Shown here one piece after another: positions 1 through 10,322 of a stretch of DNA of 64,000 nt. Each line of letters starts with the position of its first letter. The stretch's first letter is position 1. The notes beneath the pieces are model-generated. The model was not told the origin of the DNA, made no database searches, and was given only the letters and a program-made list of their open reading frames with translations. Both the position numbers and the translations under genes were made by a program. The DNA comes from Micractinium sp. NFX-FRZ. Its lineage: Eukaryota; Chlorophyta; Trebouxiophyceae; Chlorellales; Chlorellaceae. The stretch covers positions 168,868 to 232,867 of the forward strand of contig JAPTJF010000041.1 in NCBI GenBank assembly GCA_029339195.1, written 5' to 3'.

Positions 1-1617
1 GCAGCCCTGGGCATCAGAAGCATTGCTTGCTTGATTGCCAACACGCCAGCGGCCCTGGGCGCCAACAGCAAGTGTCCCCCTCCAGCAGCGCCCACTCACC
101 CACGACAACGTGGTAGCGCAGGATGTCGGCCAGCTTGGCGGGGTCGGCCAGCAGGGAGTCCAGCACGCCCTCGCCCAGCACGGCAAAGGCCTCGTCGGTG
201 GGGGCAAACACGGTGGCCGTGGTGTTCCCGGCTGCAGGGGGCACAGGGGGGGAACACAAGAGGGATGGGGAGGGGTGAGGGGGTGGGACCGGGTTGGGTG
301 GGGGCAAGCACGGCGGGTGTGGCGGTGATGCACGCTGCGCACAGTGGGGAGGAGGGGGTGCGGAGCTGTGAGGGTGCATTGAAAGCGGGGCACGCATGGC
401 GGCAGGGCGGGCTGCTCGTGGCAGGCAGTGTGGAAGTGGTGGGCGCAGGTGGTGGTGGGCACCGGCCGTGGCCCCGCTCACCGTACCTTCCCGCCTACCC
501 TTCCTTGAAGCACTCACTCTCCGGCCGTGGCACGGCCTGGTCCCCCGCCTCGCCTCCCGCCCTACACGCTCTACACACACTCACATGTGAGCGCGTCAGC
601 CAGGTCCTCAAGCTCGCCGGCGTTGAGCGCCTCCATGACGGCGGTCCACAGGGTGCCGGTGCCGTTCTTAGAGTCCACCAGGTCGGCGATCGAGGTCCAG
701 TCGCCCTTGACCTCAGAGTCTCCCAGCAGGTCATTGGGGCCAGTCAGGTCGTCCATGCCGCGGACTGCAGTGGCGGGGGGAGGGAGGGGAAGGGGGGCGG
801 TGAGCGGTGGTGTAGGGGATGGGGGCGAGGGTGGGCGAGGGTGCGAGGGTGCGAGGGCGCGGAGAAGATGATGTGGTGGCGAGGGGCGGAGTGGGAGCAG
901 CAGCAGGTGTGAGGTGGTTGAAAAATGCGGGAACAGGTGGCCAAAGAGGGAGAGCACGAGGGGGGTGCGTGGTAGGCGGGACGGGCGGGGGGGGGAGCAA
1001 AGGTATCCGGGTGCGGTGCGGGAGGGTACTCGAGGGGCGCCGAGGAAAGGGGCAGTGCTTCGGCCCACAAGGGCGCGGTGCAATGGGAAACGTGTGCCGG
1101 GGGGCCGGGGCTGGACAGAGGCTGTGGTGTGGAGGGTGGATGCGCTGGGGCTGCCAGCCAGTGAATTCCGGTAAAACACCACCGGGGCGGCGGCAGGGCG
1201 CAGTGCCTGCTGAGCGGCCGCGGACTCGTGCTGGCAGCATTGGAAACGGCGCAAGGCCCGCAGGTTCGGGTCGAAAGGGTGGCTTGGAGGCAGGATATGG
1301 GGGGACCGGGGGCCCAGGAGGCAGGCACAGGACGGGGGCGAGCGGCGGCATGCAGTCATGTGGGAGGCGGACCAACTCGGGCACGGGCACGCTCGAGGGG
1401 CTGCGCGCCGCGGCATCAGCGTGAGCAGTGGATATATATGCGAGAGAGCGGAGTATCTGGGGCGGCACGGCCACCCGCACGGCACATGCCATGCCTCTGG
1501 AACCACCGCCCAGCGACCGCAGAGAAAACTCGCTTCCAGGCTCTGCAACGCGCCCAAGTGCTCACCTCCGCAAAACAGGAGGGCGATGGCCGCCAGGGCA
1601 AGGAACTTGGTGCTCAT
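1..1617 (-). CDS. Secreted fasciclin (FAS1) domain protein, 3' end off the left edge
   Basis: This gene is the 5' part of a secreted or cell-surface FAS1-domain protein; FAS1 domains act in adhesion and extracellular matrix. Exons seen are 1617-1566, 764-585 and 231-100, all joined in phase. The start at 1617 opens a hydrophobic signal peptide ([18 protein letters not shown]). Exon 2 gives the domain entry helix ([20 protein letters not shown]). Exon 3 carries the FAS1 H1 motif ([10 protein letters not shown]) and then YHVVV, the conserved Tyr-His core. The H2 motif and the stop lie beyond base 1. Its right-hand neighbour is a FAS1 gene on the same strand with a matching signal-peptide exon and phase-1 first intron, which suggests tandem duplication. 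Family assignment is firm; the ligand is unknown. Confidence 0.85.
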
Positions 1618-2333
1618 GGCTCTCTGGTGTTGGTGCTCGGAGTGAGTTACCGGTAGGATTGGCTGCAGGCGATGGGCCGAGCACCAATTGAGCCTGTGAG
1701 GGTATTAATGATCGGGGGAGTGGGGGGAATGTGTGGGTGAGCGCCCTAAATGGCGCCAACGCGCCTTTCTTTTCGCTGGCCTTCCCCTCTGACTGACTGG
1801 GTTTCATCGCACCAGACGCCCCGGGTGCCGGCCTGGAGCTCAACACGCAGCTCTATAGACCTTTGAGGCAGGGGTGCCGCTCACCGGGGTGTGGGTGCAC
1901 ACTCAGCTCCCTCCCCCTTCTTGCCCCTCTCCTGGCCGCCACGACAGGTTCCGCCGCCACCGGCGCTGCCGGCTCATGTAGTGGAGACTTATGGCAGCCT
2001 TGGGGCTCCGACGCCTTCACAAGTTTTATGTCCCAATGCACGTCCTTGCACTGTGCTGCGAGCTGTGCCACCCCACATGCTCACGAGTTCGTTCCCATGC
2101 CAGCCGGCCACACTTTCAAATGCGCAGCACGCTGTGCATTCAAACGTGGCACTGCCGGCACTGCCGCCTGCCCGGCTGGCCTCATCATGGGCACCACCCG
2201 CTTTGATTCCTTACATCCTGAAACGGCAGTCGACCAATCATGGGTGGATCAATGAAATCATGTGAACAGCAAAGAACTGTGAGAGCAGGGGCACAGCGGG
2301 CGTGCTGCCTGCCGGGCTGCCGCACCAGCTGCA
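1618..2333. other. Spacer between the two tandem FAS1 genes
   Basis: This 716-bp spacer holds the 3' end of the right-hand FAS1 gene and the promoter of the left-hand one. I see no conserved protein in any frame; open frames here are low-complexity and unsupported. It contains a minus-strand TGTAA candidate poly(A) signal. Confidence 0.6.
2211..2215 (-). terminator. Candidate TGTAA poly(A) signal of the second FAS1 gene
   Basis: The plus strand reads TTACA, so the transcript reads TGTAA about 119 nt after the stop at 2334. TGTAA is the usual green-algal polyadenylation signal. The assignment rests on position only. Confidence 0.5.
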
Positions 2334-4518
2334 TCACTTGGCGGGGGCGGGGGCGGGCGCAGTGGCCCCCAGGACCTTGTCCCCCGGCAGCATCACATCC
2401 TTCAGGATCTGCACCACAGCGGCGCCACACTGGAAGTCGCCGCCCAGCACCTGCAGGCAGGCGGGGGGTCCGTGGCGGGGCGGGGCGGTTGGCCATTTCC
2501 CACAGCGCAAGGGAGGCGAGGGGCGTGTGCAGGAACCCAGTGGCGCATGCGCAGCTGGGGCGGGACAACAGCGTGGCAAATACATGGACTGTTGATAAAT
2601 CACGTGCAGGGTGAGGAGCACGTGCAGGGAGGTGGTGGTCTGGCACAAGGAGGGCTGAGCAGGGTCGCAAGCAGGTCAGGCAGGCAGCTGCACACATCCG
2701 CAGAGCGGGGGGCGGTGGCAGGCGCAGGGCTCAGGGGCAGCAGGCACAGGCGTGGTGTGTGCTGAGCAAGTTGTGCCAAGCGGGCAGGCGGGTGGGAGGG
2801 CCAGGAGTGGGTGCGCACCTTGACGCGCTGCCCGCTGGTGGTCCTCAGGCGCGGCTTGCTGTCGGCCTCGGCGCCCAGAACAGCCTGCAAGCCGGCAGAG
2901 GAGATGTGCATGCGTTCAACACACACCTGTCCAGGGGAGTGTGACAGGCAGCCGCCAACACGGAGGGCAGGCTGCCGGTGCTAACAGGCAGGCAGGCAGC
3001 ATTGCTGGCAACCTTGAAGAGAAGGGCAGGCAGGCTGGGCGCACTGACTGCCTGGCTGGCCGCCATCTACGCAGCGCCCCAGCTGGCGCGCCTTTCCGGC
3101 CCCGCCCCCGTCGCCTCTCCGGCAATCTCTAAGTGGGAGCGCTGTGCTGAGCTCACTCACCTGCACCTCCCCCTTCTGCCCCTCCAGCATGGTCTGCAGG
3201 ATTTCGTAGTTCTTCATGTCGGCGACGGTCAGCACGAGGCCGGGGACCAGATGGTAGGTCAGCACCTGGAGGGGGAAATGAGGGGGATGTGAGAGAAGAG
3301 GGAGAGTGGGTGAGGGTGGGAAGAGAGCAGGTAGTGGGGGGAGGCCTGCGCAGGCTGCCTTGGTGCGCAGGCAGCAACTGGGGTGGGCGCTCGTGGTGCC
3401 TGCCAGTCTGCTGCTGGCAACCTCATCACCCCCGCCCCGCCATCCCCCTTCCCTCGCTCGACCACTCTGCCCTGCGCCCCAGCAGCGCCCCCGCCACCTC
3501 CTCACCTCCTTGAGCGTCTCATTGCTGGCCAGCAGCTCGTCGGCCGTGAGGTTGAGCTGTGCCAGCAGGGGGATGAAGGCGTCGTCCTCGGGGGCAAACA
3601 GGGTGCCCTCCAGGGTGGGGTCTGCAGGCAGCAGAGGGGAGGGGTGACGTGGCAACACATGCCGCGTCACATGAGGTAGCCAGTAGGTGGGGTGGCCATG
3701 AGGATGGATGCACAGGCTTAGTAAACAACCAGGGAGGGCTCCAACTGGGATGCAGCAACCGGGGTGGGTTGCTGGGCGGCTGCGGGCAAGCGGCAGGGCA
3801 GCAGTGCGCGGTCGTGGAAAGCAAGGCCAGGGGAAGCAAGGCGGGGTGCAGACACGTGGGCTGGGCGGGCGGCGGGCGATGCTGGTGGTCAGGTCAGGCC
3901 GCTGTGGGGGGCCACACGGCTGCCAGGCTTCCAGAGTCGCACAGTCTCATCCATTCAGCGTCACCACCCACCCCACGCACCCACCCACCCTCGAGCGCTC
4001 CGTCGAGTCCCGCCGCCTGCACTGCAGCCCACACGATGCTGGTCTGGTTGCGTCCGTCCATAAAATCAGCAATGGAGGCATATGTGCGCTCCTCGGGGGC
4101 AGGCCCGGGGGCCTGGGCCGCTGCAGGGAAGGGAGGGGGTTGGGGTGAGGATGGGGGCGGTAACGCGCGGTACGGGCGGCTGACTGGGGGGTGGGTGCCA
4201 GCGGAGGGGGACCCACCCACGCCGCTGCCCATGACAGGCCCGGTCCTACGGGATGGCGCGTATTGATCGTAGGACAGTAGAGGAATATGATGTCAGGGTG
4301 CCATGAGACCATGATTGCCATGAGACCATGGGCTGGCACCCTGCTGCGCAACAGTAGCCGCCGCTGGCCTGCCGCTACCGTTCTCAGCTGAGCACAGCTG
4401 CAGCCACCACCGCGCGTAGGCTCTACGGCGCACGAGTTTTCCCGCGTCGTTGGCTTGACTTGCCTGAGCCACCAATCAGAAGCGCCGCCGCCAGGAGGAC
4501 GAAAAGAGAGCGCGACAT
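2334..4518 (-). CDS. Secreted single-domain fasciclin (FAS1) protein, 210 aa
   Basis: This is a complete six-exon gene: 4518-4464, 4120-3989, 3621-3506, 3265-3161, 2926-2819 and 2450-2334. Phases agree at every junction and give 210 residues. The signal peptide is MSRSLFVLLAAALLIGG. The FAS1 domain follows, with the entry helix (YASIADFMDGRNQTSIVW), the H1 motif (GTLFAPEDDAF), the Tyr-His core (LTYHLVPG) and a C-terminal H2-like stretch (QCGAAVVQILKDVMLP). The protein ends APAPAPAK with no membrane segment or GPI signal, so it is probably secreted. Intron 1 starts with GC instead of GT (CTCAG then GCAAGT); only that boundary keeps the frame. Function is inferred from the family: adhesion or wall matrix. 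Confidence 0.88.
4294..4343. repeat. Hairpin enclosing a direct repeat, in FAS1 intron 1
   Basis: Perfect 10-bp inverted arms (CAGGGTGCCA at 4294-4303 and TGGCACCCTG at 4334-4343) flank a loop. A 13-bp direct repeat, CCATGAGACCATG, occurs at 4301-4313, overlapping the left arm, and again at 4318-4330 in the loop. It lies in the GC-AG first intron of the second FAS1 gene. No function is evident. Confidence 0.75.
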
Positions 4519-5252
4519 GTTGCGGGCCTGGACGGTGACGGCTGTTGAGCGGGTGCCAAATGCGGCAGGAGGGAAACGTCCGTGTTTTAGCAGCAGGAGA
4601 GGAGAATAGACGTTGCCAAACAGCGAAATGCATGTAGCCCCCAGCCCCCTCTTGCCCCTGTGGAGCACAGCGCGTGCAGCACATGCGCAGGCCCGAGGGG
4701 TTGCAAGGCCTTCAGGGGTTAACAGAACACACAAGCAAGTTGATCTTCATTTTTTTGTGTTAGTCTCCCACCACCTTCCTGAGCAGTTTCATAACATGGA
4801 CTAGAGTACCAATGGGGCTGCGTGCAGTGGGGTCGCCCATAGCCACTGATTGGCCGTGCAGTGAGCGGCCGCACAGGGCAGAAGATGCATGCACCAATGC
4901 AGCGTGCTACGGCGTGCTCATTACTGGATTCTCACCAAACACACACTTGCAAATACTGCGTGCAGAGAAACCCGTCGCAGATGCATCGCCTGCTGCTGGC
5001 AGCCTGGAGCACGACCGGCGCCCTGCCCCACGGTGCCACACGGTGCCCAGTTCCGCCAATCTGCCCCAGCAGGCATCTAGCATGTGTCATGCGTGAGCCC
5101 AAAACGTGTAACGTTGCTTACTGAAGCCTTCGCAACATGGCGTCATCACACACGCCGCACTGGCTGCTGCCGCACTGGCTGCTGCCGCCGCCGCAGCACG
5201 CATGCTGCGCCTCGCCTGGCAGAAGGCTGCGAAACTTTCATGCCACTGTTGA
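4519..5252. other. Divergent spacer between FAS1 and ELP6
   Basis: This stretch separates the minus-strand FAS1 start from the first supported ELP6 codon. It probably holds both promoters and an unrecognised first exon of ELP6. One in-frame option is an ATG at 5082 with a donor at 5093 spliced to the acceptor ending at 5353. No other conserved coding is visible. Confidence 0.5.
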
Positions 5253-6722
5253 CGGCCCCGCAAGCTGCACGCGATCCGCGGATCCCTGTATTTCTCGGCG
5301 CACGGGAAAGCTTTCGCCAAGCTGGACCCCCTCCCGCTTCCGTCCCCGCTCAGCGGCACGGTGCTGATTCGCGACTGCCTGGAGGCGGAGGCCAGATTCT
5401 TGCTGGTTCAGCTCATCAAGTCGGCGCTGACCGGCGGGGAGAATGGCGGCACGGCGGGCGGAGCGGCAGCGGCGGCAGCGGCGGCAGAAGCTGCACCCGC
5501 GCGCCGTGTGGTGCTGCTGGCGGCAGCCCAAGCAGCCTCCCACTATGCCACGGTGCTGCGCAAAGCGGGGCTGAGCCTGCCCGCCTTGGCGGGAGCTGGG
5601 CGGCTGGCGGTGGTGGAGCTGCTGCCGCTGCTGCGGGCGCCGGCGGGGCCGCCCAGCCTGCGCCAGGTGCACACACTTCTAGCGGCGGCGGTGGGCGGTG
5701 CGAGCTGCGACGATGCCGGCGCAGCCAGCGGCAGCGGCGTCTGCTTAGTGGTGGATGACTTGACGGTGAGTGGGAGAGCGGTGTGCGGGGTGGCGCGAGC
5801 TTTTCCAGCTGTCTGGCTGGCGGCCAGGTGCTGCTGGGGATGCGGAGACTTAGGTACGCGTCATCTTGGCTTGGGTGCCCCCTAACCTGCGCGCCCTGCA
5901 TGCCCCTGTGCCGACCCCCCTGCAGGTTCTGCAGTGCCTGTCTGACAGCCCCGCTGACTGGGCTGCCTTTCTGCACGCGTGCACTTGCGTGGGGCAGGTG
6001 AGGCGGCCGCGGCGTCCTGGTCAGGCTGTCAGAGGGCCAGGCTGCCCAGCAGCACGTTGATGGCATGCATTGCTGGGGAGCACTGCTGCTGGGAGCGCAG
6101 AGCAGCGCAGTAGGGTGATAATGTTGCTGCTGCCCAGCATGCCGCCCCCCTCAAACCGGTCCCGGTGCTCAGTGCGGCCGGCACTGCCGCTGCTGCCTCA
6201 CCGACTCCCGTCTCGCTCCCCTTCCTGCCCCCGCCCTGCAGTCCCCTGGCGGCGCATTTGTGGGGCTGGCCCATGGCGGCATCCCCGATGATGACGGCTG
6301 GCAAGCACGCCTGGAGCACGCGGCTGCGGTGAGTGACGCCGCCCGCCTGAGCTGCCCTGCCCACCTTGCCCGCCATCGGCCTGCCCACCTGCCTCAGCCC
6401 TGCCCGCTGCCTCACCGCACTGCCAACGCCAACCCCTCCCTCCCTCACTGCCGCACTATCAAAGTAGCTTCCCTTCATCCCCCTCTGCCTGCCTCAGGTG
6501 GTGCTGGAAGTGGAGCCCCTCGAGTCCGGGCGCTCAGCAGACATCACCGCACAGCTGGCACTGACTGTGCGCGGCTGCGCCGGCCCTGCAGCTGCAGCAG
6601 GCGCGGCCTCTGGCCTGGCAGCGGCCACGCGCAGCGCCCCTGGAAACCGGCAGTTTTGCTACAAGCTGGGGGAGATGGGTGCTAGCTATGTGGCACAGGC
6701 GCAGGCGTCTGCTGTTCTGTAA
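5253..6722 (+). CDS. ELP6: Elongator complex protein 6 (5' end unresolved)
   Basis: ELP6 is a RecA-fold subunit of the Elp4-Elp5-Elp6 ring of Elongator, which modifies wobble uridines of tRNA. The supported coding exons end at 5765 and continue at 5926-5997, 6242-6328 and 6498-6722, all in phase. The sequence PLSGTVLIRDCLEAEARFLL followed by VVLLAAAQAASHYATVLRK matches the conserved ELP6 N-terminal half. The C-terminal half shows the VEPLESGRSADITAQLALT pattern. The frame is open back to 5253, where an in-frame TGA sits at 5250, and it lacks an ATG. Either an upstream exon joins at an acceptor (the best is the pyrimidine-rich CTCAG ending at 5353) or there is a sequence error. The stop codon overlaps a TGTAA. 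Confidence 0.8.
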
Positions 6723-7504
6723 CTGCCCCTGCCCTGGTGAATGGTGGGCCGCCGCTGGCCAGTTAGGTTCTCACTGGATGTGCTGCGGCAGGTGGCTGGT
6801 TCTGCCTTTGCTCACACCACTGAGCAAACGCAGAAGAGTTTGCTGATATCGTTTATTCAAATACCTCTTGATGCATGGGTAGGGTGAAGGCGCCGTGCCC
6901 ACCTGTGAAAGCTACCTCACCAGCTGCTCGCAGCGCCGGCCACCAGTGACAGACGGCAGCGTGCGCAGCGGGAGGAGTTACATGGGCACATCCCCCTCTC
7001 CCCTCACGCATGCACGCCGGTCGTTTGTCCATTTGCTCCTTCCACATCCATCGGAATATTCTCGTGTTGCGAGCTGCCCAGGCGTCAAGACACAGCGGTG
7101 ACTGACGGCGTCGAAACTCACACTCGCAAAACGACGATCGCTGCTTCTCGGTAAGTCTGCATTCTCAAGCGATCACCGAAAATCAAGCTGGGTGCAGCCG
7201 CCGAAACCCCGCGGCATTCGATTGCCATGCGTTTCGCGGCTCGCGGAAGCTGCCGCTGGCGGCACTGCCGAGCGCCCCGCACAAACATTTACACTCAAAC
7301 ACATCGGATGAAAGTCCGCAAAGGGCGACGCAGGACAGCCTGCAGGCGGCATGCCGTTCAGACAGCACGTGCCGCCATCAGCGGCGGTTGCGCAACCGAC
7401 TTCAGACCCCTGCCGTGGCAAGTCGTCTGCTTGCCAGCGCACCCCACAACGCCACTGACAGCAACGCATTTTGCACTCATTATACCTGCAGGAACCTCAC
7501 AACC
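6723..7504. other. Spacer between ELP6 and the LPMO gene
   Basis: This 782-bp spacer between head-to-tail genes holds the ELP6 3' untranslated region and the LPMO promoter. It is locally less GC-rich around 6840-7100. I see no conserved coding or RNA gene. Confidence 0.5.
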
Positions 7505-9632
7505 ATGAGCACGGGCCGCAGTGTGCGCCTTACAGCGCCAGGTATTCTGGCCGCCGCCCTGGTCATGGCGCTGCTGCCCCTACGGGGTGTGTCTGCCCAC
7601 GGCTTCATGGCAGAGCCCAAGTCGCGCAGCTTTGTGCGCAACTGGCAATCATGCCCCCATTGCGTCAACGCCGGCGGCACCTGGCCTGCCTCGGGGCAAG
7701 GAAAGCTGGCCTGGCCCAAGTCCGCCGCGCCGGTGAGTGGATCAATCGTGGGTGGGGCGCTGCAGGCGCCGGTTGTTGCCTCCTGAACCACCGCGTGCAT
7801 GGCCCAAATGCATGCCGGGATTGGTAGCTTGGTCTGTGCATCAACGCAGCTCAGGCAATCTCCCGGCCGCTTCTAGCCAGTGCCACTGCAACTGCTGCTC
7901 TCATCCAGGCCGCCCGCCCCCGCCTGCAGGTGTGCGGTGAGAAGGAGCTCATGCAGGCGGGCTCCCCGGTCGAGAGCTACGTGTCGGGCGGAGGTGAGGG
8001 CACCGAGCAGCGCTGCCCTGCGAGGGCCCGCCGTGCCTCCCTGCCTCCCTTGGCCCCCTCCCTGCCTTGCGGCGGCAGCATCACCCAAACAACCAACCTC
8101 AAGAACCTCCTTCCTTGATTCGCCTGCCCCGTCAGTGTAGACATTGAGATCACCATCTTCTTCAGCGCCCAGCACGGCGGCCGCCACCAGTTCCGCCTCT
8201 GCCCCAGCCGCGACGTGAGCGAGGCCTGCCTGGACGACCATGTCCTGCAGAGGTGAGGCTCCCCAGGCGCATTGCTTGTGCTCATATCCAGCAAGGAGGC
8301 CCCTGCAAGGGCGGGCGGGGCAAAGGGCTGCTGTGCCCCTGCACGCATGTGGTGTGCGGCATTGAGCCTGGGCGGGGCAGGCAGCACCCGCCTCTCGTCC
8401 CCCCTGCGGTCCATTCCACAACAACCCCGCCCTGCCCTTGCGCCACCCTGCCCCTGCCTCCGATCCTACCGTGCTCCCCCCCTCCCCTCCCCACAGGGCC
8501 GACGGCAAGGGCGCCTACTCATGGACTCCCATCAGCGGCGGAAGCGTGCCCGGCGCCAAGTGGCGCTCCGACATCATGGCAGGGCTGGGCGGGGAGAGCT
8601 ACACGTGGCGGTACCGCCTGCCCGAGGGCGTGACCTGCGACCACTGCGTACTGCAGGTGCGGGGGGTGCGGCGGGGCGGGACGGGGTGGGGTGGGCGGAT
8701 GACGTGCTCAACAGGCTGATGGGCACACACCCCTGGCAGCAGCAGACCGACGGTGCCACTCCCCTCCTGCCTGGCCCCTGCTCCCACTCCTTGCTGGCCC
8801 CCTCCTTCCCTCCTCCTCCTCCCCTCCCCTTCCCTCCCCTCCTGCAGTGGCTGTGGACCACCGCCAACAGCTGCCGCGTGCCCGGCTCCCCCTCGTACGT
8901 GGGTTCAGACCCCGGCATGCTGGCCTGCACAGACAAGTACACCTACCCCGAGCAGTTCTTCGGGTGCACAGGCGAGTAACATGGGTGGCAGATTGGGGGG
9001 GGGGGCAGGGGGCAGGTCGTGTATGGGAGCGCCCCGGTGCAACACACGCACACACGCACACAACCATGGATGCGCCAGCCGGATCCGGAGCCTGCCCGCC
9101 TGTTAGCTTAGCACCGGGTGCACGACACAGGGCAAGGTAGCCGCACAACGCCTTGTAGATTGGTCCTCACAAGACTGCCCCTCTCCCTTCCCTCCCTCCC
9201 CTTGCAGACATCAGCATCAAGTCCTCCAGCGGCAGGACTTCAGCCACCAGCCACCGCGCCCCTGAGCAGAACCGGGAGCAGGAGGGGAAGCAGGAGGAGG
9301 AGCGGGAGCAGGGAGAGGAGCGGTCACCCAGCCGCCACGGCAAAACCGCAAGCCGCAAGTCCAGAACCGGCGGCAGCGCGGTCCAGAAGCACAGCGGCAG
9401 TGCCCAGAAGTATGGCAGCGGCAGGCAGGGCGGCAACAAGTGGTGCCGCGGCCCAAGGCGGTTCACCAAGCCGTGCCGTGGAGAGCTGCAGAGGCTGAGG
9501 CGGATCCAAGCCAGGCTGCAGGCCAAGAAGGCTGCCGCTGCCAGGAACGCAGCAAAGAGGAACAGGCGTGGCCACCGGCAGGGCGCGGGCCGCCGGGGGC
9601 TGGCCCAGCAGCCGGCGGGCGGCGCCAACTGA
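7505..9632 (+). CDS. AA15-type lytic polysaccharide monooxygenase with basic C-terminal tail
   Basis: This is a secreted copper enzyme of the AA15 LPMO type, which cleaves chitin or cellulose oxidatively. Six exons (7505-7732, 7930-7993, 8141-8252, 8497-8656, 8848-8971, 9208-9632) join in phase to give 370 residues. A signal peptide of about 31 residues ends at VSA. The mature protein would start at His32 (HGFMAEPKSRSF), as the copper histidine brace requires. The second brace histidine fits His109 in AQHGGRHQFRLCP, the AA15 NHxGxFxFxLCP-like motif. The axial residue is Phe in PEQFFGC at about 225-228. Cysteines are plentiful. Residues about 234-370 form a disordered tail, first Glu-rich and then Lys/Arg-rich. 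Intron 5 has a GC donor. Chlorella walls contain glucosamine polymers, so chitin-like wall is a plausible substrate (inference). Confidence 0.82.
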
Positions 9633-10322
9633 GCGCTCGTGTGGCGCCAGACGGGGCAGCAGCGGCTGTTGGGCGTCAAGGACGCCCGACGACACGCGGT
9701 GCCCGCTGGGGCCGGGCTTTGAAGATTGCAATTGCAGGAAACCTGAAGACGACGCTACTGTTTTGCACATTACACGCTATTGCACAGCAGCGGCATGCCC
9801 CCGCTGGCATCATGTACATGTACCATGCACCACCGCACCCCATTCCATGCGCACCTCACTCTCTCTCTCTTGGCTGACCGACTGACTGAGCCCACCTTGT
9901 ACTTGTGACTGTGCATGCACATAACCCCCATTCGACCACTTTCGAGCCAGTTTTGGCCCGCGCTGCAACAGCGCTGGGCCCCTGACCGCGCTTCATGCTC
10001 TGCACAGTAGAAGAGCTTGATGCCCTGTTTTTAACACGTTGCGCGTCAATTCTCAGAAAGAACGAAAGGGACCCAGCACAGAATTGTGCAGCATTTGGGA
10101 GGAGGGCAGTGGGAGGGAAGGGAGGCAGAGGAGCATATGGAATGACAGCTAGCAGTCACGGGTGCCGGAATAAGGGGAGGGGGTGCGCCACGGATAATGC
10201 AAGGGGCTGACAGCGGGCGCTACAGACAGTGGGGCGGCGGGCCAACCGCGACGATTGGCAGCGGCCTGGCCAGACTTGATGCTGTGGCACCACTGCATGT
10301 CTAGTCGCTCACTCCACCTGCT
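9633..10322. other. Convergent spacer between LPMO and GPAT
   Basis: This 690-bp tail-to-tail spacer holds both 3' untranslated regions. It contains a minus-strand TGTAA at 9770-9774, about 550 nt past the GPAT stop. If used, GPAT transcripts would run to within about 140 bp of the LPMO stop. No coding is seen. Confidence 0.5.

Noticed and set aside
571..1617. 348-codon continuous frame from the FAS1 start
   Set aside because: It reads through intron 1; the middle is Pro/Ser-rich noise, and splicing at the GTGAG donor gives a proper FAS1 domain instead.
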